A stretch of DNA of 39,146 bases from assembly GCA_019634385.1 (NCBI GenBank), contig JAHQVK010000184.1:1-39146 (forward strand), written 5' to 3'. How positions within the stretch are numbered: position 1 is the first letter of the stretch; the number at the start of each line of letters is the position of its first letter. The translations under genes were made by a program, and so were the position numbers. Below the pieces are notes generated by a model. That model worked only from the letters and a program-made list of their open reading frames with translations, searched no databases and was not told the DNA's origin. Positions 33,834-39,146 of this stretch are shown here, piece by piece. The stretch comes from Myxococcales bacterium. Its GTDB lineage: Bacteria > Myxococcota > Kuafuiibacteriia > Kuafuiibacteriales > Kuafuiibacteriaceae.

Positions 33834-33964
33834 ACCCGTGTCACAGGCCGGATAGAAACCGAGCGTACCGCCTTTCGAGACATTAAGACTCCATTCAAGG
33901 CACCCGTATCACCGGCCGGATGAGAACCGAGCATACAGCCTGTCGAGACGTTCGGACTCCATTC
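33834..33964. repeat. Eroded 68-bp tandem duplication of the rqcH 3' end
   Basis: 33834-33896 and 33902-33964 are direct copies offset by 68 bp, sharing blocks such as GAACCGAGC or GAAACCGAGC, TTCGAGAC/GTCGAGAC and GACTCCATTC. The right copy is the coding end of rqcH (L-D-R-L-Y-A-R-F); the left copy is eroded and lies in the gap before the transglutaminase gene. This appears to be an old tandem duplication. Confidence 0.75.
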
Positions 33965-35258
33965 TCACCAGCATCGTGCGACTAGCACTAACCCCCACCC
34001 GCCCCGGAGCGACCCCTTTGGTCTTCTTCACATGCCGCACTTCAGCGATCATGACTTCGGCCTTGTGCTCTTTCTGCTGACTCGAGTGATGGACTGCAAG
34101 GTGCGCAGCATCGAGCACCACCTCTGGTGAAGGGTATTTTCCGGTTTCTGTACGCACAATTACGTGAGCTCCGCTACTGCCGCGCGCGTGAATCCAAATA
34201 TCATCACCCTTGGCGAAGGAAAATGTGAGCCGATCGTTGTTTGCCGCTCCCTTACCCACCCAGATTTCAGTCCCGTCCACCGCTACAAACCGCCGCGCAA
34301 CCAGTTCAATGGGTTTCTTGGAACCAGTTGGATGATGCTTTTTTACGATGATGGGGCGAAGCCCTTCAAAGGAAGCTGATGAAGCGTCTACCCACATCTG
34401 TAGCTGAGCACGAGAGGCCTCTTTGATCTCAAGCAGTTGAATTTCTATCTCTAGCAACCGATCTTCAACTCTTCCCAATTTCGCTTCGACCATCGGCCGG
34501 CCCCGATGGGCCTTCTTAGCTCGATCAAACATTTTCTGGAGATTGGCCTTAGGTGATAACCTCGGATCGAGAGGGGCCGTGACTTCTCGATTGAGAGACC
34601 AATCATAAGCAACAAATTCCGCTTCTCCTCGGCGAACCTTTCCTAGGACAGACTTGAGCAACTCTCCGTGATGACCTGCTTGCTCGTAGTGCCCAAAACG
34701 CTCCGCATCCTTTTCCAAATTCTTTTGGAGCTTGAGTAACTTCTTCTTTTCGCTCTTGAGTCCTTGGGCCAAGTAACGGCGTTGCCTATCGTCCGCCGCT
34801 TCTTCCGCGCTGGTACCGTAGTATATTTCAGCTGCTCTATTTGCCTCAAAATCGGGAAGTTCATGACCGGGGACTGCCTGAGGAGCTTGCACTCCTTCTG
34901 GCGTCACCCGCAGCGCCCGTTTGCCACCTCGCAAATCAAGAGCCAAGGTATGTTTTTCAAGCACAAAGCTTACCGTATGGCGCTCGTGGAGCAGGTCTGC
35001 GAGTTTTTGGCCCACTAGGTGCTGACGCAAAAACCGTTGTAATGGCCCCGCAGAGATCTTTCGAGCCGGACGCCTCTGCACCATATGAATCCGTGCATCC
35101 TCCGAACGCACACATGCCAATACGGATAAAGTTCGACCTGGGAGTCTGAACTCCAAAACCAGCTCACGTTCATCGGGTACGTCCACCCGCTGGAGCCGCC
35201 CTCCGACTAAGCTCGAAAGTTCGGCGAGAATAGTTTCGAGTACAGGGCACCGGATCAT
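33909..35258 (-). CDS. rqcH: RqcH/NFACT-family ribosome quality control protein, short form
   Basis: 449 aa. NFACT-N (about 1-160) is followed by a long charged coiled-coil/helical region (about 165-300) with K-K-K-L-L-K-L-Q-K-N-L-E-K-D-A-E and a NFACT-R domain (about 320-420) containing V-G-K-G-A-A-N-N-D-R-L-T-F and D-D-I-W-I-H-A-R-G-S-S-G-A-H-V-I-V. RqcH binds peptidyl-tRNA on stalled 50S subunits and adds C-terminal Ala tails. The protein is shorter than the roughly 570 aa of Firmicutes RqcH and lacks an obvious NFACT-C end. The D-R tRNA-binding pair expected in NFACT-N appears as H-E-R, a D-to-E change, so activity is not assured. Confidence 0.88.
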   Translation of the reverse strand: MIRCPVLETILAELSSLVGGRLQRVDVPDERELVLEFRLPGRTLSVLACVRSEDARIHMVQRRPARKISAGPLQRFLRQHLVGQKLADLLHERHTVSFVLEKHTLALDLRGGKRALRVTPEGVQAPQAVPGHELPDFEANRAAEIYYGTSAEEAADDRQRRYLAQGLKSEKKKLLKLQKNLEKDAERFGHYEQAGHHGELLKSVLGKVRRGEAEFVAYDWSLNREVTAPLDPRLSPKANLQKMFDRAKKAHRGRPMVEAKLGRVEDRLLEIEIQLLEIKEASRAQLQMWVDASSASFEGLRPIIVKKHHPTGSKKPIELVARRFVAVDGTEIWVGKGAANNDRLTFSFAKGDDIWIHARGSSGAHVIVRTETGKYPSPEVVLDAAHLAVHHSSQQKEHKAEVMIAEVRHVKKTKGVAPGRVGVSASRTMLVRMESERLDRLYARFSSGR

Positions 35259-35376
35259 TGCCGCGTCTTAGTACATACATGATGTGTTGTGTTCTTGTCG
35301 CCTGATAGATCCATCGTAGCCTGTTTGTCGTCAAATGGGCCTGAAAGCGCTCTGAACCGGATTGAACCGCTGGTAT

Positions 35377-35658
35377 TCAGGGTTTCGCGAGTACTTCCTC
35401 TGTAAGTTTCACCTGACAGAACTCACCGTTCAGGCTGGCCAGGTTGATTGCGTGCATCTGTTCGGCGCCGTAGTGAATGCCATCGGGGCCGGTGCGATCA
35501 AAGGTGGCAGTGGCGTCAAAGACCAGCGTCACCTGATAACCGAGATTACCCGCCATGCGCGTGGTGGTGGAGACACAGTGATCTGTGGTCAGCCCCACGA
35601 TCACCAGCGATTCGATACCTTGCTGTCTTAGGTAATCGTCTTGATCATTCCCTGGCCG
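35377..35658 (-). pseudogene. Isochorismatase-family hydrolase remnant
   Basis: The C-terminal about 90 residues of an isochorismatase-like cysteine hydrolase are readable: [15 protein letters not shown], the [11 protein letters not shown] nucleophile motif, and [11 protein letters not shown]. The N-terminal half with its catalytic Asp and Lys is missing and is fused out of frame to the methyltransferase remnant. The 113-codon open frame starts in unrelated sequence. It is a truncated, non-functional gene of probably foreign origin. Confidence 0.8.
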
Positions 35659-36018
35659 CGTGGCCCACTGGAATAATCCCTGACAGTGATGACACAGCCA
35701 CCGCCCGGTCGCAGACATCGACGCATGCTTGTGGGGTGCGGCACGGCGTTGTCGGCTGCGATCACGGCATCAAACTGCGCTTCGGGGTGAGCGTCGAGAT
35801 CACGTAGGTCTGCCACGGAAAAGTCGATGGCCAGATCCCGCTGTCGAGCTTCCCTTCTGGTACGTTCGACGGCACCGGGCGAAATGTCTGAGGCCGTCAC
35901 CTGCCAGCCCAGTTGCGCCAGTCCCAGACACTGCGTGCCGTGCCGCAGGCAGCGTCCTGCAGTCGAGAACCCCGTATCGGGTCAGCTCGGCGTAATCCTC
36001 CGAGTCGTAAAAGGCCAT
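35640..36018 (-). pseudogene. SAM-dependent methyltransferase remnant (frameshifted, truncated)
   Basis: Readable pieces lie in two frames. M-A-F-Y-D-S-E-D-Y-A-E-L-T-R-Y-G starts at 36018. Then, in another frame, T-Q-C-L-G-L-A-Q-L-G-W-Q-V-T-A-S-D-I-S-P follows, with F-S-V-A-D-L-R-D-L-D and [15 protein letters not shown] motif I is destroyed by indels at about 35945-35975. A short internal deletion follows V-P-H, before [10 protein letters not shown]. The 3' part stops at the junction with the isochorismatase remnant. It overlaps that remnant only at the fusion point. Confidence 0.8.
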
Positions 36019-36022
36019 GGCA

Positions 36023-36180
36023 TTAGGGCTTATCGGGAAAGCGAGAGATCACGGTACAGTCGCCTCCCACTCGCCCTCGATGGGCACAATGTTGTTGCTG
36101 GCCACCAGCACTTCGCCCTCGAACTTGTCGAAGATGGGCAGGAGAACACCGAAGCCGTGCGCTATGTTCAGACCGGACAA
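36023..36180 (-). pseudogene. Unidentified gene fragment, C-terminal part
   Basis: The minus strand reads L-N-I-A-H-G-F-G-V-L-L-P-I-F-D-K-F-E-G-E-V, then V-A-S-N-N-I-V-P-I-E-G-E-W-E-A-T-V. A single-base frameshift would lead into V-I-S-R-F-P-D-K-P and a TAA at 36023, just upstream of the methyltransferase remnant start. It looks like the end of a real protein, but I cannot name the family. A stop lies just upstream, so only about 50 residues remain. Confidence 0.6.
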
Positions 36181-36339
36181 GTTCTATCGTTGGTTCCCGA
36201 ATAGCCCTAAAGTCCGGTGATCTACGCTCACTCTCTCGGTGCTTCCCAGCCAGCTAACTTCCCTCCCGAAGTCTAAAATTTCGGCTCGGTTATCTCGCCT
36301 CGCCGCCATAGGTTCCTTGTCTAGTTCAGCAAACGCGGC

Positions 36340-39146
36340 CTATTTCGGTGAAATGGCATTCTCAGAATCAAGAGCAGAATCTTCGATCTTCTGTTCCGTT
36401 ATTGCTCCCTGACCATTTTCGAAGTCATTGGGATTAGGCTCTAATTCATCCGAAGCCGCATCTTCGAGCGCCAACGACGCAGCTGAAGCTACCACCGGCT
36501 CTTCCGAAACATCTTCCATTAATGACACCGGAATCGATGATTTCGGCACATCAAACGATGATGCAAAGGTTTCCGAAGATTTGTCTTCCGCCACCATCAA
36601 CTCTGGAACATCTGGTGTAGTCACCAGAGTCTCCACCAACTCATATTCCACCGACCGCAATTCGGAGACATCTGAGGATGCATTCACCGGCTCATCGACC
36701 ACCGCCAACACCAGCGGAGAGTCTGTCGGCACCGCAGTACCCGTCACCAACAAAGAGGGCTCGTCGGGAGGTATACCTCCCGGCACCACGACCAGGGGCA
36801 TCATTTCGGATACCTCCCGGATACCCCCAACCTCGGATGCCATCGTCGCGGCTTCTTCCCTAACCGCATCCTCAGCTTCGAACTCCGACTCGGCCTCACC
36901 AACAACTTCAGGCGCTAACGAAACCTCCTCTGATGCAAGCTTCGCAGGCTCAGCTTCCAGCTCCCGCGCACCATCAACAACTTCAGGCGCTAATGAGATC
37001 TCCTCTGATAAGAGCTCTGCTGGCTCAGCTTCCAGCTCCCCCTCACCATCAGCCGCTAATGAGATCTCCTCTGATAAGAGCTCCGCTGGCTCAGCTTCCA
37101 GCTCCCCCTCACCCTCAGCTGCTTCAGGCGCTAATGAGACCTCCTCTGACACGAGCTTCGCAGATTCAGCTTCCAGCTCCGGCTCACCATCAACAACTTC
37201 AGGTGCTAATGAGACCTCCTCTGATACGAGCTTCGCAGATTCAGCTTCCAGCTCCGACTCACCATCAACAACTTCAGGTACCAACGAGGCCTCATCTGCT
37301 GGGCTCTCTTTATCAAGAAGTGATACTTGTTCAGTCTCAGAACTTCCACCAAGCTCTTCCACCCTGCCGAGAGCAACCATCTCGGCGCCTACGATATCTC
37401 GATCAGGCGAAGCTGCTCCCATAGCAGAATCAGAGATGGCCTCACTGAAAACGGGCGGAGACTTCGCCAAAACCTCATCTTCCCCAGGAAAATGACTAGA
37501 GTCCCGCTCGATAGACTCAGTATCACCCCTCCCCATGCTCTCAACGGGAAATTGATCGTCAGCCGACAACGCTGCCGGCAACTGATCACTGATAGCCTCC
37601 AGACTCGAAGCCGCATGCAGCGTCGGGTCCTCAAACGAAGAGGCCGAAGCAGTCATAGTCGTGGACACCGCTGACTTATGCCGCGCAGAACGAAGGCTCA
37701 CCGTCCGTGGCTCCTGTGCCACCGGTTTCATAGCTTTCCGGTTCGCATTCACCTTGTCTTGCATTGAACCGGCCAACTTTCTTCCTGAAAGAGAGCCTCT
37801 CTTATTAGAACGGACGTTATGATCCACAGCCTCCTTTTGAGCAACGTCATCCTTAGATACTATTGCGTGCTGAGAACGAGCCGGCCTCATCGTCTCCGGG
37901 TGAGCTAGCGCGCCTCTCTTCGCGGGAAATATCTTTTTTGGAGTCCTGGTCGAAGATGAGACCTTTTTCCTCTTCAGCCTCTTGACCGTTGATATCGCCC
38001 TCGCCGGTGGAACTTTCTTAGCAGATGAGACAAGCCCTGGATCTTTTCTATCTGACTTGGCTTTCTTCAAAGCCACCAACTTCGTCAAGGAGCTCCTCGT
38101 CGAAGTCTTTCTCACCACCGCCACATCTTTCTTCGGGGTGAGATTTTTCTTCACCATCCCCTGTTCGGCTAAAGATACTTCTTCAAGGGAAGATACGTCC
38201 TTCGCGGACACTACCTGCCTCAACGCTACTTTCTTAGCTGGCTGCAACTTGGTCGTAGATACCGTTTTCTCCCCCACAACTCTGGGGGCTGATGATGCCT
38301 GCTTCGCAGATCCAACCTTCTTTTTTGCTTTGGAGGGAGGTGATACCCTTTTCGCCGGTATCGACTCCTCGGTGGTTACGGCCTTCTTCACCACCACTTT
38401 CTTGGGAGACGATACCTTCTTCTCAGAATCGAGTTTCTTTTGAGATGAGGGCTTCTTCACAAGCAACGCCCTCTTCAGCGGAAGCTCTCGCGCAGAAGAT
38501 ACCTTCGGGGACGTCGCCGCCTTCTTCGCCGCGGAGATCTTTTTCACCGCTGGTCTCTTCACCGCGGAGACCTTCTTCAACGCGGATTTTTTCACCGCGG
38601 AGGCTTTCTTCAATGTGGGCTTCTTCGCCGCGGAGACTTTCTTTAATGTGGGCTTCTTCGCCGCGGAGACTTTCTTTAATGTGGGCTTCTTCGCCGCAGA
38701 GACTTTCTTTAGTGTGGGCTTCTTCGCGGATGATACCCTCTTAGACGAAGCAGCCTTCTTTGCCGCGGAGACCTTCTTCAATGTGGGCTTCTTCGCGGAT
38801 GATATCCTCTTAGACGAAGCAGCCTTCTTCACCGCGGAGATCTTCTTCAATGCGGGCTTCTTCGCGGATGATACCCTCTTGGATGCAGCAGCCTTCTTCG
38901 CCGCGGAGATCTTCTTCAATGCGGGCTTCTTCGCGGTTGATACCCTCTTGGATGCAGCAGCCTTCTTCGCCGCGGAGACCTTCTTCAATACGGGCTTCTT
39001 CGCGGATGATACCCTCTTGGATGCAGCAGCCTTCTTGGACGCAGCAGCCTTCTTGGACGCGGAGACCTTCTTTAATGCGGGCTTCTTCGCGGATGATACC
39101 TTCTTGGACGCGGCCGTCTTCTTCACCGCCGGCTCCTTCGTTGATG
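36340..39146 (-). CDS. Charge-segregated repeat protein: histone-H1-like N terminus, acidic C terminus (5' end outside window)
   Basis: At least 928 codons are visible. The frame stays open to the right edge (S-T-K-E-P-A before GTG 39126), so the true start is probably beyond the window. The N-terminal about 210 residues are nearly pure Lys/Ala/Ser/Val/Pro repeats of the A-K-K-P-x-L-K-K-V-S-A type, like bacterial histone-H1-like proteins and AlgP, which bind DNA non-specifically. The basic region continues less regularly to about 500. The C-terminal about 400 residues are strongly acidic (Glu/Ser/Val/Ala) with five or six about 25-aa repeats (E-L-E-A-E-x-A-x-L-x-S-E-E-x-S-L-A-P-E). No known domain, signal peptide or membrane helix was seen. 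One possibility is a nucleoid-associated protein with an autoinhibitory acidic tail. Confidence 0.75.
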   Translation of the reverse strand, partial: STKEPAVKKTAASKKVSSAKKPALKKVSASKKAAASKKAAASKRVSSAKKPVLKKVSAAKKAAASKRVSTAKKPALKKISAAKKAAASKRVSSAKKPALKKISAVKKAASSKRISSAKKPTLKKVSAAKKAASSKRVSSAKKPTLKKVSAAKKPTLKKVSAAKKPTLKKVSAAKKPTLKKASAVKKSALKKVSAVKRPAVKKISAAKKAATSPKVSSARELPLKRALLVKKPSSQKKLDSEKKVSSPKKVVVKKAVTTEESIPAKRVSPPSKAKKKVGSAKQASSAPRVVGEKTVSTTKLQPAKKVALRQVVSAKDVSSLEEVSLAEQGMVKKNLTPKKDVAVVRKTSTRSSLTKLVALKKAKSDRKDPGLVSSAKKVPPARAISTVKRLKRKKVSSSTRTPKKIFPAKRGALAHPETMRPARSQHAIVSKDDVAQKEAVDHNVRSNKRGSLSGRKLAGSMQDKVNANRKAMKPVAQEPRTVSLRSARHKSAVSTTMTASASSFEDPTLHAASSLEAISDQLPAALSADDQFPVESMGRGDTESIERDSSHFPGEDEVLAKSPPVFSEAISDSAMGAASPDRDIVGAEMVALGRVEELGGSSETEQVSLLDKESPADEASLVPEVVDGESELEAESAKLVSEEVSLAPEVVDGEPELEAESAKLVSEEVSLAPEAAEGEGELEAEPAELLSEEISLAADGEGELEAEPAELLSEEISLAPEVVDGARELEAEPAKLASEEVSLAPEVVGEAESEFEAEDAVREEAATMASEVGGIREVSEMMPLVVVPGGIPPDEPSLLVTGTAVPTDSPLVLAVVDEPVNASSDVSELRSVEYELVETLVTTPDVPELMVAEDKSSETFASSFDVPKSSIPVSLMEDVSEEPVVASAASLALEDAASDELEPNPNDFENGQGAITEQKIEDSALDSENAISPK
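36900..37290. repeat. 75-bp in-frame tandem repeats coding the acidic region
   Basis: About five 75-bp units (one with a 9-bp deletion), each encoding about 25 acidic residues with E-L-E-A-E and S-E-E-x-S-L-A-P-E. The near-identity of adjacent copies suggests recent expansion, and unit number may vary between strains. Confidence 0.85.
38580..39130. repeat. 33-bp and about 66-bp in-frame tandem repeats coding the Lys-rich region
   Basis: Units such as GTGGGCTTCTTCGCCGCGG plus 14 bp (33 bp total) occur at least three times in a row around 38617-38715, and longer about 66-bp units fill the rest up to the window edge. They encode the K-K-P-x-L-K-K-V-S-A blocks. Length variation and assembly errors are possible here. 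Confidence 0.9.

Noticed and set aside
36428-37495. 355-codon Ser/Thr-rich plus-strand frame
   Set aside because: It is the antisense shadow of the acidic repeat region of the minus-strand gene; its Ser/Ala/Thr richness follows from reverse-complemented Glu/Leu/Ser codons.
38580-39130. Possible CRISPR array
   Set aside because: The units are contiguous in-frame codon repeats without unique spacers, so they are coding tandem repeats and not CRISPR.

Overview
The window looks like a chromosome segment of a Gram-negative bacterium of the former Deltaproteobacteria, most likely on the Myxococcota/Bradymonadota side. The reasons are a membrane-anchored Ser/Thr kinase of myxobacterial style, a PilZ protein of the N-x-S-x-x-G-G-V-F-I type, a DUF4388-like protein, a 2TM protein, a deltaproteobacterial-type RpoZ, outer-membrane and periplasmic proteins (porin, SurA/PpiC, transglutaminase) and an RqcH homologue. 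This is inference from gene families; no rRNA is present to fix the taxon.

Layout. 1-4850: a GC-richer segment with a Hen1-Pnkp RNA-repair cassette (two genes overlapping by 4 bp). It lies between a tRNA-Pro 3'-half copy (322-368) and an intact tRNA-Pro(CGG) gene (4776-4850, minus strand), the geometry expected of an island integrated at a tRNA 3' end. 5096-6499: a Bacteroidetes-like outer-membrane porin, whose stop codon lies in a 179-bp imperfect palindrome. 6982-9991: four unrecognised plus-strand genes; two of the small proteins resemble type III secretion needle and inner-rod subunits in size and C-terminal pattern. 10218-12038: a PhoD-family protein that appears to have lost metal-site residues. 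12105-18494: housekeeping and signalling genes (rpe, phosphohexomutase, rsmB, GNAT, truncated globin, and a CBS protein with two degenerate receiver domains). 18546-20717: a 2TM coiled-coil-like protein and a HEAT-repeat protein. 20932-25151: Ser/Thr kinase, pyruvate kinase, rpoZ. 25176-27850 (minus): a PilZ protein overlapping a long repeat-rich tail-anchored protein whose N terminus resembles a degenerate kinase C-lobe. 28395-35258: glycosyltransferase-like protein, HisN/IMPase-type phosphatase, DUF4388-like protein, SurA/PpiC-like chaperone, secreted transglutaminase-like protein, RqcH/NFACT protein. 35377-36200: remnants of at least three foreign-looking genes. 36340-39146: a very long protein cut by the window edge, with a histone-H1-like Lys/Ala/Ser repeat N-terminal region and an acidic repeat C-terminal region.

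How the genes work together. Hen1 and Pnkp form a known RNA end-healing, methylation and sealing system. rpe, the phosphohexomutase and pyruvate kinase are central carbon genes. The kinase, PilZ, CBS-receiver and DUF4388-like proteins form a signalling layer in which several members look catalytically or phosphorylation dead. SurA, the porin and the transglutaminase act at the envelope.

The best candidates for something new are the four-gene 6982-9991 cluster, the tRNA-flanked RNA-repair island, the PhoD-like and receiver pseudoenzymes, and a dispersed TAGGGYGTGTCTTTAA repeat that coincides with the stop codons of several genes.
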